Source of the DNA: Methylobacterium isbiliense
GTDB taxonomy: Bacteria > Pseudomonadota > Alphaproteobacteria > Rhizobiales > Beijerinckiaceae
Assembly: GCF_022179325.1 (NCBI RefSeq)
Contig: NZ_BPQQ01000022.1
Span: 186,001 to 250,000 of the forward strand
Direction: 5' to 3'
DNA length: 64,000 nucleotides
Shown here: piece after piece, positions 46,261 through 53,767 of the stretch
Layout of the letters: the number at the start of each line of letters is the position of its first letter
Position numbering within the stretch: the stretch's first letter is position 1
Translations under genes and position numbers: made by a program
Notes under the pieces: model-generated
What the model was told of the DNA's origin: nothing
Seen by the model: the letters and a program-made list of their open reading frames with translations, nothing else
Database searches by the model: none

Positions 46261-47091
46261 TCACAGGTCCGGGTTGGTCGGCTCCGTGCGCCGGCCGACC
46301 ACCGTGTAGAAGCGGTGCCAGCCGCCCGCCAGGCGCTGGCGGTGGACGCTCACCCGCGTCTCGCCGAAGCCGAGGATGCGCAGGAACTCCCGCAGGGTCT
46401 CGGGCGCGACCACCCACCATGTGCCGAAGCGGGCGCGGTCGGCGGCGCGCGGCACGAGGTACATCCCGCGCGCCAGCCGGCCCGGCAGGTAGGGCAGGAG
46501 GTGGAAGCGCCGGGGCAGGAACTCGGTGACGACGAGGCTCTCCCGCGTGAGCTGGGCGGCCGCGTGCAGCGCCCGGAACGGATCGCGCAGCCGCATCAGG
46601 GCGGTCTCGAACACCGCGATATCGAGCGGCGCCACCGCCCGCGGGATCGCGTAGGGCGAGCCCTGCACGACGCGCGCCCGCGAGCCCAGGGCCGCGTGGC
46701 TGAGCCAGTAGGCGTCGGCGATCCGCCCGTGGTGCTCCTCCACCGGCGGGTCGACGAGGCTGCGCACCACGCCCGGGAAGGGCACGATGTCCCAGGACGC
46801 CCCCCGGTCGAGGGGCAGCGAGGTCACGCGGGCGCCCGCCCGCTCCATCGCGAAGCTGAGAAAGCCGCTGCCCGTCCCGATGTCGAGGACGCGCTTGCCC
46901 GCGACGTCGACCTCGCCGATGAAGGCGCGCCACGTCGCGCGCATGTCCCAGGGGCCGGCCACCGGGCCGTAGCCGGGCAGGTCGACCGCATGGGTGAAGT
47001 GGCAGGCGGCGAGATCCGTCACGGTCCGCGGCGCGACGAAGGCCTCCTCCGCCGGCGCGGGCGGCTCCAGCCGCGCGGGCGCCCCGCTCAC
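46261..47091 (-). CDS. SAM-dependent class I methyltransferase
   Basis: A 276-residue protein with a clear methyltransferase motif I (VLDIGTGSGFLSFAMERAG). The later segment LDIAVFETALMRLRDPFRAL corresponds to motif IV. The N-terminal 60 residues (TDLAACHFTHAVDLPGYGPV) are outside the core and may bind substrate. The substrate is unknown. The GTG start overlaps the stop of the upstream MATE gene, so the two are probably coupled. Confidence 0.82.
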   Translation of the reverse strand: MSGAPARLEPPAPAEEAFVAPRTVTDLAACHFTHAVDLPGYGPVAGPWDMRATWRAFIGEVDVAGKRVLDIGTGSGFLSFAMERAGARVTSLPLDRGASWDIVPFPGVVRSLVDPPVEEHHGRIADAYWLSHAALGSRARVVQGSPYAIPRAVAPLDIAVFETALMRLRDPFRALHAAAQLTRESLVVTEFLPRRFHLLPYLPGRLARGMYLVPRAADRARFGTWWVVAPETLREFLRILGFGETRVSVHRQRLAGGWHRFYTVVGRRTEPTNPDL

Positions 47092-48452
47092 GGCGCCGCC
47101 CCGGCGGCCGAGGGGCCGAGTCGCGCCTGCGGAAAGGCCTCGCGCGCGAGCCGCGGGTAGAGCAGCGCCTGCCCCAGGCCGCGCGCGCCGAGAAACACCA
47201 GGATCGCCAGCCACAGGCCGGTATTGCCGAGGCCGTGCACCGCCACGAGCACCGCGAGGTAGGCGGCGAGGGCGGCGAGCATCAGGTTGCGCATCGCCCT
47301 GGTCCAGGTCGCCCCGATATAGATGCCGTCGAACGCGAAGGCGCAGGCGGCGACGACCGGGGTGAGGGCCGCGAAGGGCAGGAACTGACGGGCGACCGCG
47401 CGCACCTCCGGGTTGGTGGTGATCGCGTCGATGAAGCGGTCGCCGCCGGCGAGGAAGAGCAGCGAGACCGCGAGGCCGAAGCCCACGCACCACGCCACCG
47501 CGTAGCGCACCGCGCGCCGGAACGTCGCCTCGTCGCGCGCCCCGAGCGCCTGCCCGCACAGCACCTCGGCCGCGGTGGCGAAGCCGTCGAGGAAGAAGCT
47601 GCCGACGAGGAAGAGGTTCTGCAGCACCGCGTTCGCCGCGAGCGTCAGGTCGCCGGCCCGCGCCCCGAGCGCCGAGAAGGTGCCGAGCGCGACGATGAGC
47701 GCCACCGTGCGCACCATCACGTCGCCGTTGACGGCCAGCATCCGCACGAGCCCGGCGCGCTCCAGCACCTCGGCGCGCGCGACCCGCCAGGGCCGGGCGC
47801 CGAGGCGGCGCAGCACGAGGAGGCCGAGGACGAATCCGACCCCCTCCGCCAGCACGGCGGCCAGCGCGGCGCCCGCCACCCCGAGGTCGAGGCCGAGCAC
47901 GAACCAGACCGTCAGGGCGATGTTGGCGAGGTTCATCGCCACCTGGAGCGCGAGGCCGAGGTCGGTGCGCCCGCGCCCGAGCGTGGAGCCGAGCACCGCG
48001 TAGTTCGCCAGCGTGAACGGCGCGGCGAAGATGCGGATGCCGAAATAGGTCGCGAGCGCCGCAGTAACGGCCGGGCTCGCGCCGGCGAGCGCGAAGGCGG
48101 CGGCCCCCAGCGGCGCCTGCAGCACGACGAGGAGGAGGCCCACCGCCAGCGCCACCGCGAGCGCGCGGGCGAGCGCCCGGTCGACCTCGGCGGCATCCCC
48201 CGCCCCGGCCGCCTGCGCGGTGAGGCCCGCGGTCGCCATGCGCAGCGCGCCGAAGGTCCAGAACAGGTAGTCGAAGATCACGGCGCCGAGCGCCAGCGCC
48301 CCGAGCAGGGCCGCGTCGCCGAGCCGGCCGATCGCCGCCGCCCCGACGATGCCGAGCAGCGGCGTCGTCACGTTGGCGAGCGTCATCGGCAGGGCGAGAG
48401 CCAGCACGCGGCGGTTCGTCACCGCCGGTGCGGCGGAGCGCCGCGCCGTCAC
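47088..48452 (-). CDS. MATE family efflux transporter
   Basis: A multidrug/toxin exporter of the DinF type. The 454-residue sequence has about 12 membrane helices and the MATE opening RVLALALPMTLANVTTPLLG, VDTA-like region GIVGAAAIGRLGD, and VLCGQALGARDEATFRR. It starts at GTG 48452 right next to the DUF6460 gene stop and overlaps the downstream methyltransferase. The substrate cannot be told from sequence. Confidence 0.92.
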   Translation of the reverse strand: MTARRSAAPAVTNRRVLALALPMTLANVTTPLLGIVGAAAIGRLGDAALLGALALGAVIFDYLFWTFGALRMATAGLTAQAAGAGDAAEVDRALARALAVALAVGLLLVVLQAPLGAAAFALAGASPAVTAALATYFGIRIFAAPFTLANYAVLGSTLGRGRTDLGLALQVAMNLANIALTVWFVLGLDLGVAGAALAAVLAEGVGFVLGLLVLRRLGARPWRVARAEVLERAGLVRMLAVNGDVMVRTVALIVALGTFSALGARAGDLTLAANAVLQNLFLVGSFFLDGFATAAEVLCGQALGARDEATFRRAVRYAVAWCVGFGLAVSLLFLAGGDRFIDAITTNPEVRAVARQFLPFAALTPVVAACAFAFDGIYIGATWTRAMRNLMLAALAAYLAVLVAVHGLGNTGLWLAILVFLGARGLGQALLYPRLAREAFPQARLGPSAAGAAP

Positions 48453-48454
48453 GC

Positions 48455-48802
48455 CTAGCGACCGCCCGAGAGGAGGCGCGAGAGGAACCACAGCGGCACC
48501 ACCACCACGGCGCCGGCCAAGAGCCATGTCCCGGCATCGTGGAAGGTGGCGAAGCCGAGATCGGCGAGCGCCCGCACGGTCTCGAAGGCGTGCCGGTAGA
48601 GGGCGTGCGGCGTGATGCCGAGCATCGCCATGCCGGCGCCGACGAGGAGCGACAGGAAGACGAGCTTCACCAGTACCGTGCCGGGCGAGCCGCCAAGGAA
48701 GCGGCGCAGGTCCGAGCCGGCCCGGCGGGCGCCGCGCTCCTCGTAGCCGCCGTGCGGGTCGTGCGGCCGGCCGGGGGGCATGGAGAATCTCGGGTCGCTC
48801 AT
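48455..48802 (-). CDS. DUF6460-like membrane protein
   Basis: A 115-residue protein with a polar N-terminus (MSDPRFSMPPGRPHDPHGGY) and two hydrophobic helices (VLVKLVFLSLLVGAGMAMLG and AGTWLLAGAVVVVPLWFLSR). The layout matches the small two-span family DUF6460 of Rhizobiales; the function is unknown. It ends 3 bases before the MATE start and is probably co-transcribed with it. ATG 48802 is preferred over a longer frame to 48874. Confidence 0.7.
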   Translation of the reverse strand: MSDPRFSMPPGRPHDPHGGYEERGARRAGSDLRRFLGGSPGTVLVKLVFLSLLVGAGMAMLGITPHALYRHAFETVRALADLGFATFHDAGTWLLAGAVVVVPLWFLSRLLSGGR

Positions 48803-49036
48803 CGGCTCCTCGCACGGGACCTGCGGTGCGTCGGGTGCGCCGGCCGGGGTCCGGCTGCGGCGCACCGCACACACTCGCGCGCAAAATGCGCATTCGGCGC
48901 GTTACGTGGCCTCGCGCCGCGTCGTAAAGATGGCAAGCTCGCGTGCCGTCCGCAGGATGGCGCACGCAAAAATTTCGCCCGACACTTCTGCCAAAGGGAC
49001 CGCCCGGACCAGCCCGGACGGCGACGAGACCGGAGC

Positions 49037-49987
49037 ATGATCGACCACGCCCTCTTCGATCCCGCCAGGACCGACCCGGATGCCGAGCGGCTCAACCGGG
49101 AGATCATCGCCGCGCAGGCGCGCGCGCCCGATCCGTGGTCGCTGCCCGTCGAGGAGGTGCGCGCGCGCCGCCGCCAGGGCAGCCCGGCGCTCCCCGCCAT
49201 GCCGCGCAGCGCCCGGGCCGAGACCCTCACGATCCCGGGGCCGGGTGGGCCGCTCGCCCTGCGGGTGATCCGGCCGGTGCGCAAGGCACGCGGGGCCTAC
49301 CTGCACATCCACAGCGGCGGCTGGATCTGGGGCGGGGCCGACGAGCAGGACCCGTGGCTGGAGCGGATCGCCGACCGCTGCGGCTTCGTCTGCCTCTCGG
49401 TGGAGTACCGCCTCGCGCCCGAGCACCCCTACCCAGCCCCGATCGACGATTGCGAGGCCGCCGCCCTCTGGCTGCACGGCGAGGGCCGGCGGCTGTTCGG
49501 GGTCGAGGCGCTGACGATCGGCGGCGAATCGGTGGGCGCGCATCTGAGCGTGATGACGCTGCTGCGCCTGCGCGACCGGCACGCCCTGCCCAAGGCCTTC
49601 CGGGGCGCGAACCTGTTCTCGGGCCTCTACGACCTCGGCGTGACCGCGAGCGCCCGCAACTGGGGCGAGGAGCGCCTCGTCCTCAACTCCACGGACGTGC
49701 GCCGCTTCGCCGACGGCTTCGTGCCGGACGGGGTGCCGCGCCGCTCCCCCGAGGTCTCGCCGCTCTACGCCGACCTGAAGGGCCTGCCCCCGGCCCTGTT
49801 CTCGGTCGGCACCCGCGACCCGCTCCTCGACGACACGCTGTTCATGTCGATGCGCTGGGCGGCGGCCAACAACGGCGGCTACACGGCCGTCTACACGGGC
49901 GGCTGCCACGTCTTCATCCGCTACCCCCTCGCCATGACCGAACGGGCGCTGGAACTGAGCGAGCGCTTCCTGATGGCGCTGGCATGA
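49037..49987 (+). CDS. Alpha/beta hydrolase (HSL/carboxylesterase family)
   Basis: A 316-residue esterase-like protein. The oxyanion segment is LHIHSGGWIWGG (the family usually has HGGG). The nucleophile elbow is TIGGESVGAH, the acid is in VGTRDPLLDD, and the catalytic His is in YTGGCHVFIRY. SVEYRLAPEHPYPAPIDDCE is a hallmark of the hormone-sensitive-lipase group. ATG 49037 has CGGAG just upstream. Its stop overlaps the EamA start (ATGA), suggesting linked function. The substrate is unknown. Confidence 0.9.
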   Translation: MIDHALFDPARTDPDAERLNREIIAAQARAPDPWSLPVEEVRARRRQGSPALPAMPRSARAETLTIPGPGGPLALRVIRPVRKARGAYLHIHSGGWIWGGADEQDPWLERIADRCGFVCLSVEYRLAPEHPYPAPIDDCEAAALWLHGEGRRLFGVEALTIGGESVGAHLSVMTLLRLRDRHALPKAFRGANLFSGLYDLGVTASARNWGEERLVLNSTDVRRFADGFVPDGVPRRSPEVSPLYADLKGLPPALFSVGTRDPLLDDTLFMSMRWAAANNGGYTAVYTGGCHVFIRYPLAMTERALELSERFLMALA

Positions 49988-50892
49988 CGGAACCGGGCGG
50001 CCCCGCCGCCCGGTCGGCGCGCGCGGCCTATGGGTTCCTCACCGTCACGGCGTGGCTCTGGGCCGGGAACGCGGTGGCGAGCAAATGGGCCGTGGGGGAG
50101 GTCTCGCCCCAGGCGCTGACCGCCCTGCGCTGGGCCTTCGCCTGCACGGCCCTCGCCCTGGTCGCGGGCCGCCGCATCGCCCGCGAGTGGCCGGCCCTCG
50201 TCCCGCACTGGCGCCGCGTGCTGCTGATGGGCGGCTGCGGCTACACGGCCTTCAACGGCCTCTACTACGCGGCGGGCGGCCACACGAGCACGGTCAACCT
50301 CGTGCTGTTCCAGGGCTCGATCCCGGTCCTGGTGATCCTCTGCAACCGGATCGTGCGCGGCACCCGCGTGAGCCTCGGGCAGGCGCTCGGCGTCGTGGTC
50401 ACGCTCGCGGGCGTGATGGTGGCGGCGACGCACGGCGACTGGGGCGTGCTGAGCTCCTTCGCCTTCAACGTCGGCGACGGGCTCCTGCTGATCGCCTGCC
50501 TGTTCTACGCCGGCTACACGGTGGCCCTGGCCTCCCGGCCGCAGGTGTCGGGCCTCACCTTCTTCTCCGCGATGGCGCTCGCCGCCTGGGCGACCTCGCT
50601 GCCGCTCATGGGCGCCGAATGGGCGGCCGGCCGGCTGCTGTGGCCGACCGCGACGGGGTGGGCCATCATCCTGTTCGCGGCGCTCGGCCCCTCGCTCGCC
50701 GCCCAGCTCTGCTTCATGCGCGGCGTCGAGATCATCGGGCCGAACCGGGCCGGCCTGTTCGTGAACCTCGTGCCGATCTTCGGGGCGATCCTGGCGGTGG
50801 CCCTGGTCGGCGAGCCGTTCGGCCCCACCGAGGGGGCGGCCCTGGCGCTGGTGCTCGGCGGGATCTTCATCGCGGAGCGGTGGCGCGGCTGA
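49984..50892 (+). CDS. EamA/DMT-family transporter
   Basis: A 302-residue membrane protein with ten predicted helices and two EamA repeats. The first starts FLTVTAWLWAGNAVASKWAV. The second is centred on LAAQLCFMRGVEIIGPNRAG. Such proteins export metabolites or amino acids. It is translationally coupled to the upstream hydrolase, so it may export the hydrolase product or a related compound; this is inference. Confidence 0.92.
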   Translation: MTEPGGPAARSARAAYGFLTVTAWLWAGNAVASKWAVGEVSPQALTALRWAFACTALALVAGRRIAREWPALVPHWRRVLLMGGCGYTAFNGLYYAAGGHTSTVNLVLFQGSIPVLVILCNRIVRGTRVSLGQALGVVVTLAGVMVAATHGDWGVLSSFAFNVGDGLLLIACLFYAGYTVALASRPQVSGLTFFSAMALAAWATSLPLMGAEWAAGRLLWPTATGWAIILFAALGPSLAAQLCFMRGVEIIGPNRAGLFVNLVPIFGAILAVALVGEPFGPTEGAALALVLGGIFIAERWRG

Positions 50893-51031
50893 GGCAGGCC
50901 GACATCCCCTGGCATCGTCCGATCGGGCTGAGCGCGTCCACTGCAGACGTGCCGTCACGATGCGTAAACCCGACTTCATTCCCGAGATGGTCCAGGTGAA
51001 TCCGGGCTGGCGCGTGCCGGCCCGATACTCA

Positions 51032-51058
51032 CTGATCTCAGGGCGGATTGGAGATCAG
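51032..51058. promoter_or_regulatory. Inverted repeat upstream of the protease gene
   Basis: ctgatctc-N11-gagatcag is a perfect 8-bp palindrome, 80 bases before the papain-like protease start and 140 after the EamA stop. Its half-site spacing (19 bp centre to centre) could suit a dimeric regulator on one face of the helix, or it may form a terminator hairpin for the upstream genes. Confidence 0.4.
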
Positions 51059-51138
51059 CCGCAAGGCGAGGCGCGGAGATTCCCGTTGAAGTAGTTGTGA
51101 CGATGTGATTTGGTTGTGCTCGAGCGGGGAGCAAGACC

Positions 51139-52056
51139 ATGCCGGAGCCGGACTTCAACGCGATCAACCAAGCGGTGTCACGGTCCGGCGCGACCTGGAC
51201 GTCTGGGCAGACGTCGATGAGCCGTTACTTCGGCAGCATCACGGCGGCGAACGAGCGATTTGGCTTGGCGTTCGATCCTCAGGCGGCCAAGGAGGTGGTT
51301 CGCACCGCACGGCTGAACGAGCCGAGTCTCTTTGCCTTTGCGGCGCCACCGCCCCCGCGGCTGGACTGGCGCAAGCACAACGGAAAGAACTACGTGACGC
51401 CGATTCGCGATCAGTCAGATTGCGGCGCCTGCGTGGCCTTCGCGACGAACGCGGTCCTGGAAGCCCGCTATCTGCTCGCCCTGGCGCAGCCCGGCCAGGA
51501 TTTCGATCTGTCGGAGGCCCACCTGTTCTACTGCGGCGCCGGCAACGCCTGCGCAACCGGTTGGATCTACGACAAGGCGCTTGCCTTCGCGAAGAAGAGC
51601 GGCGTCGGCCTGGAGCAGGATTTTCCCTACACGCCCGGCAACCAATCGTGCCGGAAGATTCCACCTTTTCTGAAGGTCAAGTCCTGGACCGAGAACGCGT
51701 CGATGACGGCCCGCAAGCGCGCCTTGCAGCGCGGGCCGGTCATCGGCGGCATGCAGGTCTTCGAGGATTTCATGACCTACCGGAGCGGCATCTACGAGAG
51801 CGTGATCGGCGAGTTCCTCGGCTGGCACGCCGTCGCGATCATCGGCTACGACGACGATGAGCAGTGCTGGATCGGCAAGAACAGCTGGGGCGCCGGATGG
51901 GGCGAGAACGGCTTTTTCCGAATCTCGTACGGCCAGTGCAGCATCGACTCGAAGGTGCTGTTCTACGATCCCGACATCCAAGTCGTGAGCCAAGCCGCCG
52001 AGATGCCGAAAGCGCGAACCGCGACGCGCCGACGCAAGCCGAAACCTGTCGCTTGA
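51139..52056 (+). CDS. Papain-like (C1 family) cysteine protease
   Basis: Residues 1-72 look like a pro-region without a signal peptide. The mature domain starts at PPRLDWRKHNGKNYVTPIRD. All catalytic residues are visible: Gln92 of the oxyanion hole in RDQSDCGAC, nucleophile Cys98, His230 in GWHAVAIIGYDDDEQ and Asn248 in WIGKNSWGAGWGENGFFRI. The usual Trp after the catalytic Cys is Val (CGACVAF). The C-terminus is a basic tail (RTATRRRKPKPVA). The gene has clearly more A/T in third positions than its neighbours, which suggests transfer. It is followed 92 bases later by a chagasin-like inhibitor. ATG 51139 is preceded by GGGGAGC. Confidence 0.92.
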   Translation: MPEPDFNAINQAVSRSGATWTSGQTSMSRYFGSITAANERFGLAFDPQAAKEVVRTARLNEPSLFAFAAPPPPRLDWRKHNGKNYVTPIRDQSDCGACVAFATNAVLEARYLLALAQPGQDFDLSEAHLFYCGAGNACATGWIYDKALAFAKKSGVGLEQDFPYTPGNQSCRKIPPFLKVKSWTENASMTARKRALQRGPVIGGMQVFEDFMTYRSGIYESVIGEFLGWHAVAIIGYDDDEQCWIGKNSWGAGWGENGFFRISYGQCSIDSKVLFYDPDIQVVSQAAEMPKARTATRRRKPKPVA

Positions 52057-52148
52057 CGGAGGCCGGCCAGCACGGGAACCGCTGCGTGCAATCGCGCGTC
52101 GACTCTGACATCGTGCCGCAGCACGGTCGAGGCACGGAGAGGCGCGCG

Positions 52149-52442
52149 ATGACCACGAAGACGAGACGGGGCGTGGCCAAGGTCAGCGACGATGGGACGG
52201 TGATCCTGACGGCGCCGGCCGACGGCGTCGGCGGCTTCCGGTGGCAGCTGGAGCTGCCGGCTCGGGTCGGCACCCTCGTCCGCCGCCAGCAGACGGTCGC
52301 GGGCGGCATGGGTGCGGGATCCGAAGCGACGTTCGTCGTGAAGGTCGACGACCCTGACGGCGGTCCGGTGCACTTGGTGAAGAAGCGGCCCTGGGAGCAG
52401 CAGCCGATCGAGGTGCTCGAGTACAAGCTCTCCCGCGACTGA
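52149..52442 (+). CDS. Chagasin-like (I42) cysteine protease inhibitor
   Basis: The 97-residue protein aligns without gaps to the three inhibitory loops of chagasin. PADGVGGFRW (23-32) sits where chagasin has PSNPTTGFAW. GAGSE (55-59) matches GAGGTE. KRPWEQ (79-84) matches the RPW loop, followed by the last strand IEVLEYKLS. The first loop has lost the NPTTG consensus. There is no signal peptide, as in the neighbouring protease. GGAGAGG lies 6 bases before ATG 52149. It probably blocks the upstream papain-like enzyme, as an immunity or safety factor. I assigned the family by motif order; no search was run. Confidence 0.72.
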   Translation: MTTKTRRGVAKVSDDGTVILTAPADGVGGFRWQLELPARVGTLVRRQQTVAGGMGAGSEATFVVKVDDPDGGPVHLVKKRPWEQQPIEVLEYKLSRD

Positions 52443-52477
52443 GCCCGGCGCCCGTCCCGAACCGGTCGGGCCGCCCT

Positions 52478-53143
52478 TCAGTCCACCCCCGCCGGCGGCT
52501 TCAGCGTCGCGCCGATGCGGGAGGAGACGATCACCGCCTGGGTGCGGCTCTCGACGCCGAGCTTCTGCAGGATCGCCGAGACGTGGGCCTTCACGGTGGC
52601 CTCCGACACGCCGAGTTCGTAGGCGATCTGCTTGTTGAGCAGCCCCTCCGACAGCATCATCAGCACGCGCACCTGCTGGGGCGTCAGCGTCGCGAGGCGC
52701 CGCATCAGCTCGGCCGTCTCCTTGTCCTCGGAGGCCGTGAGCGCGATGTCCGGCGGCGACCAGTTGCCGCCCGCCAGCACCTGCCGGACCGCCTCGCCGA
52801 TCTGGTCGATGTCGAGGGATTTCGGGATGAAGCCGGCGGCGCCGAAGTCGAGGGCGCGGCGGATCACCACCGGATCCTCGTTGGCCGAGACGATCACCAC
52901 GGGGATCGCCGGATGCTGGGCACGCAGGTAGATCAGGCCGGAGAAGCCCTGCACCCCCGGCATGGTGAGGTCGAGCAGCACGAGATCGACCTCGGCCTCG
53001 CGGTCGAGGAGCGCGGTGAGCGCGTCGAGCCCGTTCGCCTCGATGATCCGCGCACCCGGCAGGATCGCCTCCACGGCGCCGCGCAGCGCGCCGCGGAAGA
53101 GCGGGTGGTCGTCGGCGACGACGATGGTGGTGTCGGCACTCAA
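52478..53143 (-). CDS. NarL/LuxR-family response regulator
   Basis: The receiver domain (1-120) has VVADDHPLFRGAL with the acidic pair, phospho-acceptor Asp58 in LVLLDLTMPG, and the Lys in GFIPKS. The C-terminal LuxR helix-turn-helix reads LTPQQVRVLMMLSEGLLNKQ and IAYELGVSEATVKAHVSAIL. The start is TTG 53143 with AGGAG 6 bases upstream. The receiver resembles AgmR/ErbR-type regulators, which are partnered by separate hybrid kinases; the symporter-fused kinase at 40302 is a possible partner, by inference only. Confidence 0.93.
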   Translation of the reverse strand: MSADTTIVVADDHPLFRGALRGAVEAILPGARIIEANGLDALTALLDREAEVDLVLLDLTMPGVQGFSGLIYLRAQHPAIPVVIVSANEDPVVIRRALDFGAAGFIPKSLDIDQIGEAVRQVLAGGNWSPPDIALTASEDKETAELMRRLATLTPQQVRVLMMLSEGLLNKQIAYELGVSEATVKAHVSAILQKLGVESRTQAVIVSSRIGATLKPPAGVD

Positions 53144-53314
53144 ACCCGTCTCCTGCCCCGGCGCAGCGCGATGGAGCCCGAAACCCGGCGGGCGGCGGCT
53201 CTCTTCTCGTCAATCCTTAGATCGTTGCGCGCGCGGCGACAATTTCGGCGGTCGACGGAGCGTCGTCCTGTCCCGCCGATTCGGTGATTTCGGCTTCCGA
53301 TTGCGTAGTTGAAC

Positions 53315-53767
53315 TTATGCACCCATGACGTGCAGAGCGATCTCGCGCCGGTGCGGCCGGTCGCGGTGCTCGACCACGTAGATCCCCTGCCAGGTGCCGA
53401 GCGCGAGGCGGCCCTCCACCAGCGGCACCGTCAGGGCGACGTCGGTGAGCATGGTGCGGATGTGTCCCGGCATGTCGTCCGGCCCCTCGGCGTGGTGCAG
53501 ATAGGGCCGGTCGCGCGGCGCGAGCCGGTCGAGGGCCGCGAGAAGGTCGGTGCGCACGTCCGGATCGGCGTTCTCCTGGATGGTCAGCGAGGCCGAGGTG
53601 TGGCGGCAGAACAGCGTGAGCTGGCCGTGCCGCAGCCCGCTCTCGCGCACGAAGGCCGCGGCCTCGGCGGTGATGTCGGTGAAGCCCCGGCCGCGCGTCG
53701 GCACGCTCAGGCGGCCCGAGACCTGCTTCGTCACCGCGCCCGCGGCGATCACCTCGACCCGTCCCAT
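53315..53767 (-). CDS. yjbQ: YjbQ family protein (UPF0047)
   Basis: A 150-residue protein of the YjbQ/UPF0047 family: GQLTLFCRHTSASLTIQENA with the conserved His, ADPDVRTDLLAALDRLAP, HHAEGPDDMPGHIRTML and LGTWQGIYVVEHRDRPHRRE. Members show weak thiamine-phosphate synthase activity and form trimers; the true role is open. It abuts the ligase stop with one shared base (53767) and is probably the distal gene of exonuclease-ligase-yjbQ. Confidence 0.9.
   Translation of the reverse strand: MGRVEVIAAGAVTKQVSGRLSVPTRGRGFTDITAEAAAFVRESGLRHGQLTLFCRHTSASLTIQENADPDVRTDLLAALDRLAPRDRPYLHHAEGPDDMPGHIRTMLTDVALTVPLVEGRLALGTWQGIYVVEHRDRPHRREIALHVMGA

Noticed and set aside
50959-51093. Short frame MRKPDFIPEMVQVNPGW... 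upstream of the protease
   Set aside because: 44 residues with no good ribosome-binding site, and it runs across the inverted repeat. Not enough to call a gene.
53140-53322. 60-residue minus-strand frame between yjbQ and the response regulator
   Set aside because: Arg-rich, no ribosome-binding site and overlaps the regulator leader; it is probably the untranslated leader.
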